DNA of 13,342 nt from an uncultured Clostridia bacterium (GCA_938023775.1 CALJDB010000084.1:1-13342); one strand, 5' to 3'; numbered from the stretch's first letter, positions 1 through 8,291 are shown. Made by a program: numbers and translations. Notes: a model not told the origin generated them from the sequence alone.

Positions 1-248
1 GGATCTTTGCCGACAAGGTCGCCGTTGACGAGGAGACCGTCCGCCTCCGCAGCCACGTTGCCCAGATGCGCGAAATGCTGGAGACCGGCTCGCCCATCGG
101 GCGCAAGATGGACTTTCTCGTGCAGGAATTCAACCGCGAGAGCAACACCATCGGCTCAAAGTGCAGCGACAGCGAGATCACGAAGGTGGTCATAGAGCTG
201 AAAAGCGAGATCGAAAAGATCCGCGAGCAGATCCAGAACATTGAATGA
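1..248 (+). CDS. yicC: YicC/YloC family endoribonuclease, C-terminal part (5' end outside window)
   Basis: Reading frame 3 is open from the window edge to a TGA at 246-248 and gives about 81 residues. The end carries the conserved C-terminal YicC block: [14 protein letters not shown], then NTIGSKCSD, then a charged helix ending in [13 protein letters not shown]. This is the region called DUF1732 in the family. YicC proteins are widely conserved stress-related proteins reported to have endoribonuclease activity, acting in the cytoplasm on RNA. The full protein is usually about 290 residues, so roughly the first 210 are missing here. It sits 16 nt upstream of remA, the same neighbour as yloC in Bacillus subtilis, which supports the call. 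The family assignment is secure. The RNase activity is family knowledge and cannot be judged from this fragment. Confidence 0.93.
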   Translation, partial: IFADKVAVDEETVRLRSHVAQMREMLETGSPIGRKMDFLVQEFNRESNTIGSKCSDSEITKVVIELKSEIEKIREQIQNIE

Positions 249-264
249 GAGGGGAGCGGGAGAG

Positions 265-513
265 ATGAAGCTCGTCAATATCGGGTTCGGCAATCTCGCC
301 GCCGCGTCCCGCATTTTGTCCATCGTGAGCCCGGAGAGCGCGCCCATCAAGCGCATCATTCAGGAAAGCCGCGACAAGGGCGTTTTGGTGGACGCCACCT
401 TCGGACGCCGCACCCGCGCCGTTATCATTATGGACAGCGGGCATGTGATTCTCTCCGCCATTTTGCCGGAGACAATCGCCGGAAGAGCCGCAGGAGGTGA
501 CGCGGATGAGTGA
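265..513 (+). CDS. remA: RemA family DNA-binding regulator (DUF370)
   Basis: An 82-residue protein starting [10 protein letters not shown], with the family signature [16 protein letters not shown] and the basic segment [11 protein letters not shown] followed by [11 protein letters not shown]16, R48 and R49 line up with the arginines of Bacillus subtilis RemA (R18, R50, R51) that contact DNA. In B. subtilis, RemA forms a ring-like oligomer and activates extracellular matrix and osmoprotection genes. Which genes it controls here is unknown. I chose ATG 265 over the in-frame TTG at 241 because it matches the family N-terminus and has a purine-rich ribosome site (GGGAGCGGGAGAG) before it. The stop lies inside gmk, so the two genes overlap by 8 nt and are probably translationally coupled. 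The position between yicC and gmk is strongly conserved in Firmicutes. Confidence 0.93.
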   Translation: MKLVNIGFGNLAAASRILSIVSPESAPIKRIIQESRDKGVLVDATFGRRTRAVIIMDSGHVILSAILPETIAGRAAGGDADE

Positions 514-1096
514 AAAAAACCAGCGCGGCGCGCTCATCATCGTCTCCGCACCCTCCGGCTGCGGCAAGAGCACGCTGCTCCACCGCCTGATGGAAAAGCG
601 CGAAAAACTCCGCTTTTCCGTCTCCGCAACGACCCGCCCCCCGCGCGAGGGCGAGGTGGACGGGAAGGACTATTTCTTCGTGGACCATCCCACCTTCGAG
701 CGAATGATCGCGGAGGATGCGTTTCTGGAGCACGCCGAGTATGTCGGCAATCACTACGGAACGCCCCGCGCCGCCGTCGAGGAGCTGCTGGACGCCGGGT
801 ATGACGTCTATCTCGATATCGACGTGCAGGGCGCGATGCAGATCAAGCGCATCCGCCCGGAGACCCTCACCATTTTCGTCACGCCGCCGAGCCTGCCGGA
901 GCTGGAAAACCGCCTGCGCAGTCGCGGAACGGACAGTGACGAGGTCATCCGCTCCCGCTTGGAAGCGGCGGAGCGCGAGCTGATCCTGAAGGATCATTAC
1001 GATTACGTGGTAGTCAACGACGAGGTCGACCGCGCCGCGGGCGAGATCTCCGACCTCATCGACAGCTATAAAGCAAGACTCAGCCAGAAAGACTGA
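506..1096 (+). CDS. gmk: Guanylate kinase
   Basis: A 196-residue cytoplasmic enzyme that transfers phosphate from ATP to GMP (or dGMP) to make GDP. The P-loop APSGCGKST lies at residues 15-23. The GMP-binding segment [19 protein letters not shown] follows at about 40-58, then [13 protein letters not shown], then [12 protein letters not shown] near 103-114, and the lid/C-terminal part with RLRSRGTDS and YDYVVVND. Length fits the family (about 200). The in-frame GTG at 497 is possible, but ATG 506 has an AGGAGGTG site at 492-499 at good distance and gives the usual short N-terminus. It overlaps remA by 8 nt and is followed 28 nt later by rpoZ, the same pairing of gmk and rpoZ as in B. subtilis and E. 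coli. Besides nucleotide supply, Gmk sets the GMP pool that feeds (p)ppGpp metabolism, but nothing in this sequence shows regulation. Confidence 0.98.
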   Translation: MSEKNQRGALIIVSAPSGCGKSTLLHRLMEKREKLRFSVSATTRPPREGEVDGKDYFFVDHPTFERMIAEDAFLEHAEYVGNHYGTPRAAVEELLDAGYDVYLDIDVQGAMQIKRIRPETLTIFVTPPSLPELENRLRSRGTDSDEVIRSRLEAAERELILKDHYDYVVVNDEVDRAAGEISDLIDSYKARLSQKD

Positions 1097-1124
1097 AAAA
1101 ATAATTTAAGAGGTGCTATTCAAA

Positions 1125-1376
1125 ATGATGCTCTATCCCCCCGTAGCCGATCTCGTCGACAAGGTCGGCAGCAGATACCAGCTTGTGAACGTCGTCGCCC
1201 AGCGCGCGAGAAAGATCTCCGCGGAGTATGAGGAAGCGGGCGAGCCGCTGGACGAGAAGGCGGTCTCCATCGCCATCAACGAGGTCTATACCGGAAAGCT
1301 CACTATCAACCGCGACGCCAAGCCCGCTGCCGAGGAGGAGACTCCCGCCGAGCCGGATCAGCCGGCGGAGGAATAA
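1125..1376 (+). CDS. rpoZ: DNA-directed RNA polymerase omega subunit
   Basis: A small protein of 83 residues with the omega core: VADLVDKVGSRYQLVNVVAQRARKI at about 7-31, then KAVSIAINEVYTGKL. Omega binds the C-terminal part of beta' and helps RNA polymerase assembly. The last 20 or so residues are a low-complexity acidic tail (repeated Glu, Pro and Ala), which is variable in the family and probably disordered. Start choice: GTG 1113 would sit inside the ribosome site itself (AAGAGGTG, 1108-1115). ATG 1125 is about 11 nt from that site and ATG 1128 is the next option, giving 82 residues. The gene lies 28 nt after gmk and 59 nt before priA. In B. subtilis coaBC comes next, but here it is absent. 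Confidence 0.95.
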   Translation: MMLYPPVADLVDKVGSRYQLVNVVAQRARKISAEYEEAGEPLDEKAVSIAINEVYTGKLTINRDAKPAAEEETPAEPDQPAEE

Positions 1377-1413
1377 AAAAGCGGCTTTTTAAGAGCCAAC
1401 ACCCGATTTGAGA

Positions 1414-1436
1414 AAGGAGGTCCGCGGCAGGAATTA
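1414..1436 (+). promoter_or_regulatory. Strong but distant ribosome binding site of priA
   Basis: AAGGAGGTCC begins at 1414 and is close to a perfect anti-16S match, but 15 nt separate the GG at 1419-1420 from ATG 1436. The usual gap is 5-10 nt. No in-frame ATG, GTG or TTG lies closer; the only alternative is a rare ATT at 1433. The wide gap may keep PriA synthesis low, or a local fold in the GC-rich spacer may shorten the effective distance. Confidence 0.5.
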
Positions 1437-3691
1437 TGGCAGAGCAGTTTGCAAAGGTCGCGGTCTCCGACGTCACCTATTGGGTCGACCGGCCCTATGA
1501 TTACCGCGTGCCGTCCGCGCTCATCGGCGCGGTCGCGCCGGGGATGCGCGTGGTCGTGCCGTTTTCGCGCGGCAACCGCCGCGCCGAGGGCGTCGTCCTG
1601 AGCCTTTCCGACCGCTGCGATTACGGCGCGAAGGTGAAGGAGATCGCCTCCGTCGAGGACGAGACTCCGGTCCTGACCGCGGACCAGCTCGACCTCGCGC
1701 TCTGGATGCGCGAGCGCTTTTTCTGCACGGTCTATGAGGCGCTGCGCGCCATGCTCCCCGCGGGACTTTGGTTCCGCAGCGACGGCAGCCGCCGCGTCGG
1801 CGACAAGCTGACTGACTGCGTCCGTCTCGCGCTGACGGCGGAGGAGGCGGCGGAGCTCGCCGGGCAGAAGGCGGGGCGCGCCAGAATGCAGTCCGCCGTG
1901 CTGCGATTGCTCTCCGCCGTCGGCGAGGGACCGATCGCGGAGGTCTGCGCCCTCACGGGCGCGAGCCGCCAGACGATCAAGACCCTGTGCGACGCCGGTG
2001 TGATCGAGCGCTTCACGCGCGAGGCGTTCCGCCGCCCGCAGTACCGCAGCGGCGAGGAGCGCAGCGCGCTGCCGGAGCTGAGCGAGGAGCAGCAACGCGT
2101 GTTCGAGGGCTTGAACGCCCTCCGCGGGAGCGGCAGAGCGCAGGGCGCGCTGCTTCAGGGCGTCACCGGCAGCGGAAAGACCGCGGTCTATATCCGGCTC
2201 ATCGCCGCCGAGCTCGAAGCGGGCGGCTCCGCGATCTTGCTCGTTCCGGAGATCGCGCTCACACCCCAGATGCTCGAAACCTTTTCCTCCTATTTCGGGG
2301 AGACCATCGCCGTGCTCCACAGCTCGCTTTCCGCGGGGGAGCGCTACGACGAATGGAAGCGGATCAAAAACGGCTCTGCGCGCCTCGTGATCGGCACGCG
2401 CAGCGCGATTTTTGCCCCGCTGGACCGCCCCGGACTCATCATCATCGACGAGGAGCAGGAGGACACCTATAAATCCGGCAGCGCGCCGCGCTACCACGCG
2501 CGGGATGTCGCCGTCTGGCGCTGCGCCCGCGCCGGTTCGCTGCTGCTGCTCGGCAGCGCAACGCCGGATGTCTGCACCCGCTATCTCGCGGAGACCGGGC
2601 GCTATGCGCTCTTTGAGCTCAAAAACCGCTATAACCGCCTCGCGCTCCCAACGGTGGACATCGTCGACGTGAAGCGCGAGCTCCGCGCCGGGAACGGCAG
2701 CTCCGTCAGCTCCTTCCTGCGCGATGAGCTGCAAAAAAACCTCGACAGCGGCGAACAGAGCATTCTGTTCTTGAATCGCCGCGGCACGGCGAAGCTCATC
2801 ACCTGCGTCGACTGCGGCTATAACTTCAAATGTCCGAGCTGCTCCGTGAACCTCACCTACCATGCGCCGCGCCGCCGCCTCGTCTGCCACGTCTGCGGCT
2901 ACTCCCGCCCGGTCGCGCCCTGCTGCCCTGACTGCGGCGGGGAGCTGAAGTTCACCGGCGACGGGACCGAGAAGGTCGAGCAGCAGCTGCGCGAGCTGTT
3001 TCCGGAGACGGAGATATTGCGCGTGGACACGGACACCGTCGCCGCCGCGGGCGGGCATGACGCGCTTTTCACCCGCTTCCGCAAGGAAAAAATCCCCATC
3101 ATGATCGGCACCCAGATGGTAACGAAGGGCCTCAACTTTGAAAACGTCACCCTCGTGGGCGTCCTGCTCGCGGATCAGAGCCTTTACGCCGGCGATTTCC
3201 GTGCCGGGGAGCGGACCTTTTCCCTCATCACACAGGTGATCGGGCGCTCCGGACGCGCCGTGCGCCCCGGGCGCGCCGTGATTCAGACCTTTACGCCGGA
3301 AAATCAGGTCATACGCTTCGCCTCCGCGCAGGATTACGAGGGCTTTTACCGCAGTGAAATCGAGCTGCGCCGCGTGCTCCATTGCCCGCCCTTTACCCAG
3401 CTCATCGCCCTGACTGTGACGGGCGTGGACGAGGCGCAGGTGCTGCGCTGCTGCACGGCGCTGCGCCGTCTGCTGGAGCATGCGCTCGCCGGAAAGCCGG
3501 GGACGGACCTGCTCGGTCCCGCGCCTTATCCGATCGTCAAGGTCGTGAACCGCTACCGCTACAAGCTGACCCTCCGCTGCCGTCCGGACCGCGAGCTCCG
3601 CGCCGCCGTTTCGCGCGCGCTCATCTGCTGCAACACGGACCGGGAGTTCCGCGGTGTCGCGGTTTACGCCGATCAGGACCCGCTGGAATGA
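1436..3691 (+). CDS. priA: Primosomal protein N' (replication restart helicase PriA)
   Basis: A 751-residue 3'-to-5' superfamily-2 DNA helicase that recognises stalled forks and reloads the replicative helicase. The N-terminal 200 or so residues form the DNA-binding part. Walker A is GVTGSGKTAVY (about residues 241-251) and Walker B is IIIDEEQ, with D338 and E339. The fourth position is Gln where E. coli has His (DEEH); other Clostridia also carry Gln there as far as I recall, so I do not read it as a defect. SPRYHARD-like (APRYHARDVA) and GSATP motifs follow. Eight zinc-ligand cysteines in four CxxC pairs are intact: 457/460, 466/469, 484/487 and 497/500. Helicase motifs IGTQMVTKGLNFENV and QVIGRSGRAVRPG follow. 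Length fits the family (E. coli 732, B. subtilis 805). It is 31 nt upstream of def. Confidence 0.98.
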   Translation: MAEQFAKVAVSDVTYWVDRPYDYRVPSALIGAVAPGMRVVVPFSRGNRRAEGVVLSLSDRCDYGAKVKEIASVEDETPVLTADQLDLALWMRERFFCTVYEALRAMLPAGLWFRSDGSRRVGDKLTDCVRLALTAEEAAELAGQKAGRARMQSAVLRLLSAVGEGPIAEVCALTGASRQTIKTLCDAGVIERFTREAFRRPQYRSGEERSALPELSEEQQRVFEGLNALRGSGRAQGALLQGVTGSGKTAVYIRLIAAELEAGGSAILLVPEIALTPQMLETFSSYFGETIAVLHSSLSAGERYDEWKRIKNGSARLVIGTRSAIFAPLDRPGLIIIDEEQEDTYKSGSAPRYHARDVAVWRCARAGSLLLLGSATPDVCTRYLAETGRYALFELKNRYNRLALPTVDIVDVKRELRAGNGSSVSSFLRDELQKNLDSGEQSILFLNRRGTAKLITCVDCGYNFKCPSCSVNLTYHAPRRRLVCHVCGYSRPVAPCCPDCGGELKFTGDGTEKVEQQLRELFPETEILRVDTDTVAAAGGHDALFTRFRKEKIPIMIGTQMVTKGLNFENVTLVGVLLADQSLYAGDFRAGERTFSLITQVIGRSGRAVRPGRAVIQTFTPENQVIRFASAQDYEGFYRSEIELRRVLHCPPFTQLIALTVTGVDEAQVLRCCTALRRLLEHALAGKPGTDLLGPAPYPIVKVVNRYRYKLTLRCRPDRELRAAVSRALICCNTDREFRGVAVYADQDPLE

Positions 3692-3722
3692 GAACGAATA
3701 GAAAAAAAGGAGTGTTTCAACT

Positions 3723-4241
3723 ATGGCACTGAGAAATATTGTGGAAAAAGGGGACGCCGTGCTGACCAAGCGCTGCCGCCCCGTGACCGACTTCAACGAC
3801 AAGCTGCACACCCTGCTCGACGATATGGCGGAGACGCTCGCCAAAGCCAATGGCGTCGGGCTCGCAGCGCCGCAGGTCGGAATCCTGCGCCGCGCCGTGC
3901 TTGTGCTGGAGACCAACGTTCCCGAAGGGGAGGACGAGTACGTCATCGAGCTCATCAACCCGGAGATCATCGAGCGCAGCGGCGAGCAGTCCGGTCCCGA
4001 AGGCTGCCTCAGCCTGCCGAACGTCTTCGGCTGGGTGACGCGCCCGGACCATGTCCGCGTCCGCGCGCAGGACCGGGACGGCAACTGGTTCGAGGTCGAG
4101 GGCGACGGTCTGACCGCCCGCGCCTTCTGCCATGAGCTGGACCATCTGGACGGAATTTTGTTTGACGAGCTTGCCGACCATATCATGAGCGACGAGGAGC
4201 TCGACGAGTATTACGGACATGCCGGGGACGGAGAAGATTAA
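3723..4241 (+). CDS. def: Peptide deformylase
   Basis: A 172-residue metalloenzyme that removes the formyl group from the starting methionine of new proteins at the ribosome exit. All three signature motifs are present: GVGLAAPQ (residues 44-51), EGCLSLP (93-99) and HELDH (137-141). C95, H137 and H141 are the predicted metal ligands and E138 the catalytic base. Gln51 and Leu96 of the active site are also kept. The EGCLSLP form and the long acidic C-terminal tail are usual for the bacterial enzyme. ATG 3723 follows an AAAAAAAGGAGTG site (AAGGAG at 3707-3712) at 10 nt. fmt starts 7 nt after the stop, so the two opposing steps of the formyl-methionine cycle are made from adjacent genes. Confidence 0.98.
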   Translation: MALRNIVEKGDAVLTKRCRPVTDFNDKLHTLLDDMAETLAKANGVGLAAPQVGILRRAVLVLETNVPEGEDEYVIELINPEIIERSGEQSGPEGCLSLPNVFGWVTRPDHVRVRAQDRDGNWFEVEGDGLTARAFCHELDHLDGILFDELADHIMSDEELDEYYGHAGDGED

Positions 4242-4248
4242 GAACGCT

Positions 4249-5172
4249 ATGCGAATCGTGTTTATGGGCACGCCCGACTTTGCCGCGGCGTCGCTGGAAA
4301 AGCTGATCGAAAAGCAATATGAGGTCGTCGGCGTGTTCACCCAGCCGGACCGCCCGGCAGGGCGCGGCATGGAGCTGCGTCCGTCGCCGGTCAAGGCGCT
4401 CGCGCTCGCCCACGGTCTGCCGGTTTTTCAGCCGGAAAAGCTCCGCGGCAACGCCGAAGCGCTGGAGACGCTGCGCGCCCTTGCACCGGACATCGTCGTC
4501 GTGGTGGCTTACGGCAAGATTTTGCCGGACGAATATCTGACCCTTCCGCCGCTCGGCTGCATCAATGTCCACGGCTCGCTCCTCCCGCGCTACCGCGGCA
4601 GCGCGCCCATCCAGTGGGCGGTGCTGAACGGGGACAAGGTGACGGGCGTCACGACGATGTATCTCGCCCACGATATGGACGCCGGAGACATCATCTACCG
4701 CGCGGAGACGGAGATTGGCGAGTTCGAGACGAGCGGGGAGCTCTTTGACCGCCTTATGCACCTCGGCGCGGAGCTGCTGGACCGCACCCTGCGCGATATC
4801 GAGGCGGGCACCGCCCCGCGTATCCCGCAAGACCACGCCGCCGCGACCTATACGAAACAGCTGGATAAATCCATGTGCCCCATCGACTGGACGCGCGGCC
4901 CGCGCGAGATCGTGAAGCATATCTGCGGCTTGCAGCCGTGGCCCGTCGCCACGATGGAGCTGGAGGGCGGCGTTTTCCGCGTTTTTGCCGCAGAATATAC
5001 CGAAAACCGCACCGATGCCGCGCCGGGGACCGTTCTCGCCGCGGATAAGCGCGGGATCGAGCTCGCCTGCGGCGGGGGAGAGACCCTGCGCGTGACGGAG
5101 CTTCAGGCGCCCGGCAAAAAGCGGATGCGCGCGGCGGACTATCTGCTGGGGCACCCGATCCGGGTGGGCTGA
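4249..5172 (+). CDS. fmt: Methionyl-tRNA formyltransferase
   Basis: A 307-residue enzyme that transfers a formyl group from 10-formyltetrahydrofolate to Met-tRNA(fMet) for initiation. The protein begins MRIVFMGTPDFAAASL, the canonical start. An upstream in-frame ATG (4219) would overlap def and add 10 residues not typical of the family, so 4249 is preferred. Catalytic residues N106, H108 and D144 (in INVHGSLLPRYRG and HDMDAGD) fall at exactly the E. coli numbers. The loop RPAGRGMELRPSPVK near 35-49 belongs to the tRNA/folate region, and the C-terminal tRNA-binding domain is present (INWTRGP-like segment, here PIDWTRGP). It starts 7 nt after def and ends 2 nt before rsmB. No separate ribosome site is obvious beyond GGAGAAG inside the end of def, which suggests translational coupling. 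Confidence 0.98.
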   Translation: MRIVFMGTPDFAAASLEKLIEKQYEVVGVFTQPDRPAGRGMELRPSPVKALALAHGLPVFQPEKLRGNAEALETLRALAPDIVVVVAYGKILPDEYLTLPPLGCINVHGSLLPRYRGSAPIQWAVLNGDKVTGVTTMYLAHDMDAGDIIYRAETEIGEFETSGELFDRLMHLGAELLDRTLRDIEAGTAPRIPQDHAAATYTKQLDKSMCPIDWTRGPREIVKHICGLQPWPVATMELEGGVFRVFAAEYTENRTDAAPGTVLAADKRGIELACGGGETLRVTELQAPGKKRMRAADYLLGHPIRVG

Positions 5173-5174
5173 CG

Positions 5175-6491
5175 ATGGGCGACGCAAGACGCGCCGCACT
5201 GACGGCGCTGGAGCGCTGCCGACGCGGCGGCGCGTGGTCGGACGCGGTGCTCTCCTCCGTCCTGACCTACGAGGGGCTCGACACGCGCGACCGCGGTCTC
5301 GCCGCCGCGCTTTGCTACGGCGTGATGCAGAACAGGACCTATCTCGACTGGCGCATTGCCGCCGTGAGCAGTCTGCCGCTCCGGAAGATCGAGCCGAAGG
5401 TGCTGGACGTGCTCCGCATCTCGGCTTATCAGCTTATTTTTATGGACCGCATTCCCGACTCCGCGGCGGTGAACGAGGGCGTGAAGCTGACTCGCGCGGT
5501 GGGCTTTGCCCGCGCCGCGGGCTTCGTCAACGCCGTGCTGCGCCGCCTCGCCTCCGCGCAGGAGCCGCCGTTCCCAGCAGACGCGGCGGAGCGGTTATCC
5601 ATCCAATACAGCCACCCGCGCCCGCTCGTGGACGCGCTGCTGCGCCGCCTCGGCGAGGCGGAGACGGAGGCGCTGCTCCGCTGCGATAATGCGCCCGCGC
5701 CCGCGGCGCTTCAGGTGAACACCCTGCGGACGGATTGTCGCTCGCTGCGCGCCCGGCTCGCCGCGGAAGGGCTTGAAACGGAGTTCCATCCGTTTTTGCC
5801 CGACTGCCTCAGGGCGGACACGGTCGGCGACCTCGCCGCGCTCCCGGCGTTCCGGGAGGGTCTTTTTTACGTGCAGGATGCCGCGGCGCGCCTTGCCGTA
5901 ATAGCGGCGGAACCGCAGCGGGGACAGAAAATTCTGGACGCCTGCGCCGCTCCCGGCGGCAAGAGCTTTGCCGCAGCCGTTGCAGCGGGGGAGGCGGACA
6001 TCACCGCCTGCGACCTGCATGAGAACAAGCTGAAGCGCATCCGCGAGAGCGCGGCGCGCCTCGGCATCGACAATATGATTCAGACCCTCGCCTGCGACGC
6101 GCGGGAAAACCGCCCGGAATGGAACGGCGCGTTCGACCTTGTGATCGCGGACGTTCCGTGCAGCGGGCTCGGCGTCATCCGCAAAAAGCCGGATATCCGC
6201 TGGAAAGACCCGGCGGACTTCGCTGCGCTGTCGGAAATTCAGGCGGCGATCCTGAAAAACACCGCGCGCTATGTCCGCGTGGGAGGGACGCTGCTTTATT
6301 CCACCTGCACCGTCCGGCAGGAGGAGAACGAGGACACGGTCCGCGCGTTTTTAGCGGAGACGCCGGACTATACCGCGGAGCCCTTCTCGCTCCCCGGCGG
6401 GCTCACAGCCCCGGAGGGGCTGCTCCAGCTCTGGCCCCAACGCCACGGCACGGACGGATTTTTTATGGCAAAGCTCAGGAGAATGGCATGA
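5175..6491 (+). CDS. rsmB: 16S rRNA (cytosine-967-C5)-methyltransferase RsmB
   Basis: A 438-residue SAM-dependent enzyme that makes m5C967 (E. coli numbering) in 16S rRNA. The first 130 or so residues are a NusB-like helical RNA-binding domain (RDRGLAAALCYGV, PDSAAVNEGVKL). The C-terminal half is the methyltransferase: SAM motif I DACAAPGGK at 255-263, then IADVPCSGLG with the PC motif cysteine C329, then LYSTCTVRQEENE with the catalytic TC motif cysteine C378. Having both cysteines is the hallmark of RNA m5C methyltransferases. The NusB-like N-terminus points to RsmB rather than RsmF or NSUN relatives. Translation starts 2 nt after fmt and the stop overlaps the rlmN start in ATGA (6488-6491), so it is coupled on both sides. 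It occupies the place of yloM in B. subtilis. Confidence 0.97.
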   Translation: MGDARRAALTALERCRRGGAWSDAVLSSVLTYEGLDTRDRGLAAALCYGVMQNRTYLDWRIAAVSSLPLRKIEPKVLDVLRISAYQLIFMDRIPDSAAVNEGVKLTRAVGFARAAGFVNAVLRRLASAQEPPFPADAAERLSIQYSHPRPLVDALLRRLGEAETEALLRCDNAPAPAALQVNTLRTDCRSLRARLAAEGLETEFHPFLPDCLRADTVGDLAALPAFREGLFYVQDAAARLAVIAAEPQRGQKILDACAAPGGKSFAAAVAAGEADITACDLHENKLKRIRESAARLGIDNMIQTLACDARENRPEWNGAFDLVIADVPCSGLGVIRKKPDIRWKDPADFAALSEIQAAILKNTARYVRVGGTLLYSTCTVRQEENEDTVRAFLAETPDYTAEPFSLPGGLTAPEGLLQLWPQRHGTDGFFMAKLRRMA

Positions 6492-7528
6492 CAGACATCA
6501 AAGCGATGCTCCCCGCGGAGCTGGAACAGTATATTGTCTCCCTCGGAGAGCCGAAATTCCGCGCAAAGCAGGTCTATTCGTGGCTCTTAAAGGGCGTCGG
6601 CAGCTTCGACGAGATGCGCAACATTCCGCAGTCGCTGCGCGAAAAGCTCGCCGCGGACGCCCGGCTTTTCCGCTTAAAGCGCCTACGCAAGCAGATCAGC
6701 GCGGCGGACGGCACCGTGAAATATCTCTGGGAGCTCGCCGACGGCAACGCCGTCGAGACGGTCGTCATGCGCTATGCCCACGGGGCGACGGTCTGCATCT
6801 CGTCCCAGGTCGGCTGCCGCATGGGATGCGCCTTCTGCGCGTCCACCATCGGCGGACTCGTGCGGAACCTGACTGCCTCCGAAATGCTCGACGAGGTGCT
6901 CTGCTCGGAGCTCGACCTCGGCGAAAAAATCAGCAACATCGTGCTGATGGGCATCGGCGAGCCGCTGGATAACTACGACAATGTTCTGCGCTTTCTGCAC
7001 CTTGTGAACTGTCCGGAGGGGCTGAATATCGGCATGCGCCATATTTCGCTCTCCACCTGCGGGCTGACCGCGGGGATTGCGAAGCTCGCGGAGGAGGACC
7101 TTCAGCTGACGCTCGCGATTTCGCTCCATGCGCCGGACGACGAAACGCGCACGCGCCTGATGCCTGTCAACCGCGGCACCGGCGTGGATACGCTTATCGA
7201 CGCCTGTGAGCGCTATTTCGCCGCGACGGGGCGGCGCATTACCTTTGAATACGCAATGATCAACGGCGTGAACGATTCGCCGGAGCAGGCGGAGGCGATC
7301 GCGAAGCTCGCCCGCCGCGTCCGGGCGCATATCAACCTCATCCCGCTGAACCACGTCGAGGAGCGCGAGTTCGCGCCCTCCGCGCCAGAGCGGATGCGGG
7401 CATTTACGAAGATACTGGATACCCGCGGGGCAAATTACACCGTCCGCCGCTCGCTCGGCGGCGATGTGGACGCCTCCTGCGGACAGCTCCGGCGCAAGCG
7501 GGAGCTTGAAAGGGGGACGACGACATGA
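6488..7528 (+). CDS. rlmN: Dual-specificity 23S rRNA / tRNA adenine-C2 methyltransferase RlmN
   Basis: A 346-residue radical-SAM enzyme that methylates C2 of A2503 in 23S rRNA and of A37 in some tRNAs. The radical-SAM cluster motif CRMGCAFC has C110, C114 and C117. C331 in DVDASCGQL is the catalytic C-terminal cysteine (E. coli C355). The mechanism's second cysteine, which carries the methyl-transfer intermediate, also appears to fall in this conserved layout. Other family marks are NIVLMGIGEPLDNYDNV, LAISLHAPDDETR and NLIPLNHV. The frame is open far upstream inside rsmB, but ATG 6488 (MTDIKAMLPAEL) gives the right length and overlaps the rsmB stop by 4 nt. The gene ends in another ATGA overlap with prpC (7525-7528). 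Cfr, the resistance relative that methylates C8, is unlikely given this conserved operon position. Confidence 0.97.
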   Translation: MTDIKAMLPAELEQYIVSLGEPKFRAKQVYSWLLKGVGSFDEMRNIPQSLREKLAADARLFRLKRLRKQISAADGTVKYLWELADGNAVETVVMRYAHGATVCISSQVGCRMGCAFCASTIGGLVRNLTASEMLDEVLCSELDLGEKISNIVLMGIGEPLDNYDNVLRFLHLVNCPEGLNIGMRHISLSTCGLTAGIAKLAEEDLQLTLAISLHAPDDETRTRLMPVNRGTGVDTLIDACERYFAATGRRITFEYAMINGVNDSPEQAEAIAKLARRVRAHINLIPLNHVEEREFAPSAPERMRAFTKILDTRGANYTVRRSLGGDVDASCGQLRRKRELERGTTT

Positions 7529-8286
7529 TCGAGGTCTTTGGCATCACCCACCGCGGCGGGGTGCGCAAGGAAAATCAGGACGAGGTCCGCTTTGATGCCC
7601 CGGCGGGGCGCGAGCTGCTGGCCGCCGTGCTCTGCGACGGTATGGGCGGCGCGCGCGCCGGCGGGCTTGCGAGCTCGATTGCGGCGGACGCTTTTATGTC
7701 CCACGCCGCGAATTCGCTCGACGAGACATCCACGCCGGCGGATATCCGCGCCATTTTGACCGAGGCGGTCGATTACGCGAACCGCCGGGTGTATGAAAAG
7801 GCGTTTGATGACCTCAGCTGCATGGGCATGGGCAGCACGCTCGTGGCGCTGCTCGTCAGCGGCAAGCGCGCCTTTGCCGCGAACGTGGGGGACAGCCGGG
7901 CTTACACGCTCTCCCGCGGGCGGATGAAGCAGATCACGCGCGACCATTCGCTCGTGGAGGACATGATCGCCCGCGGCAAGCTGACGCGTGAGCAGGCGCG
8001 GACCCATCCCCAGCGCAACATCATCACCCGCGCCGTCGGCGTGGAGGCAACCGTGACGGCGGATATCTTTGAGCTGAAGCTCCAGCCGGACACACGCCTT
8101 CTGCTCTGCTCGGACGGTCTGAGCGGCGTCGTTCCGGAGAGCGAGCTGCTCGCGCTCATGCAGGGAAATCCCACGCCGCAGAAGGCGTGCGAGGCGCTGC
8201 TCGCCGCGGCGCTGGAGCGCGGCGCACCGGACAACGTAACCGTTCTTGTCGCGCAGCACGGAACATCCCGGTCTTTGGAGGAATGA
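7525..8286 (+). CDS. prpC: PP2C-type Ser/Thr protein phosphatase
   Basis: A 253-residue PPM/PP2C phosphatase, the partner that reverses phosphorylation by the PASTA kinase encoded next. Motifs in order: RKENQDE (14-20), LCDGMGGARAG (37-46), GMGSTLVALL (101-110), VGDSRAY (121-127), RDHSLVEDM (139-147), CSDGLSGVV (195-203) and APDNVTV (234-240). Predicted metal-binding residues are D38, G39, D197 and D236, all intact. There is no signal peptide or membrane segment, so the protein is cytoplasmic. Its ATG overlaps the rlmN stop in ATGA. The next gene begins 5 nt after the stop, so phosphatase and kinase are probably made together, as in B. subtilis prpC-prkC. The symbol is used by homology; stp or pstP name the same family elsewhere. 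Confidence 0.97.
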   Translation: MIEVFGITHRGGVRKENQDEVRFDAPAGRELLAAVLCDGMGGARAGGLASSIAADAFMSHAANSLDETSTPADIRAILTEAVDYANRRVYEKAFDDLSCMGMGSTLVALLVSGKRAFAANVGDSRAYTLSRGRMKQITRDHSLVEDMIARGKLTREQARTHPQRNIITRAVGVEATVTADIFELKLQPDTRLLLCSDGLSGVVPESELLALMQGNPTPQKACEALLAAALERGAPDNVTVLVAQHGTSRSLEE

Positions 8287-8291
8287 GTTTT

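Noticed and set aside
1378..1404. AAAAAGCGGCTTTTT and GGCT/AGCC as a terminator after rpoZ
   Set aside because: The stem is only 4 bp, or has a 1-nt loop if the A/T arms pair, and no T run follows. A terminator here would cut the conserved operon.
2438..2461. PriA Walker B reading DEEQ instead of DEEH as a defect
   Set aside because: All other helicase and zinc motifs are intact, and Gln at this place is, from memory, common in clostridial PriA.
1358..4186. Minus-strand open frame of 942 codons opposite rpoZ, priA and def
   Set aside because: GC-rich codon use leaves the antisense frame open. The translation is Arg/Ala/Asp-rich without any family motif, while the + strand has intact PriA and deformylase motifs throughout.
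6119..6487. N-terminal extension of rlmN by 123 codons
   Set aside because: It lies fully inside rsmB in another frame. RlmN proteins start near MTDIKAML, and the ATGA overlap at 6488 explains the start.
8187..8291. N-terminal extension of the PASTA kinase
   Set aside because: The added residues are an Arg/Ala-rich out-of-frame copy of the prpC end. ATG 8292 has the correctly spaced GGAGG.
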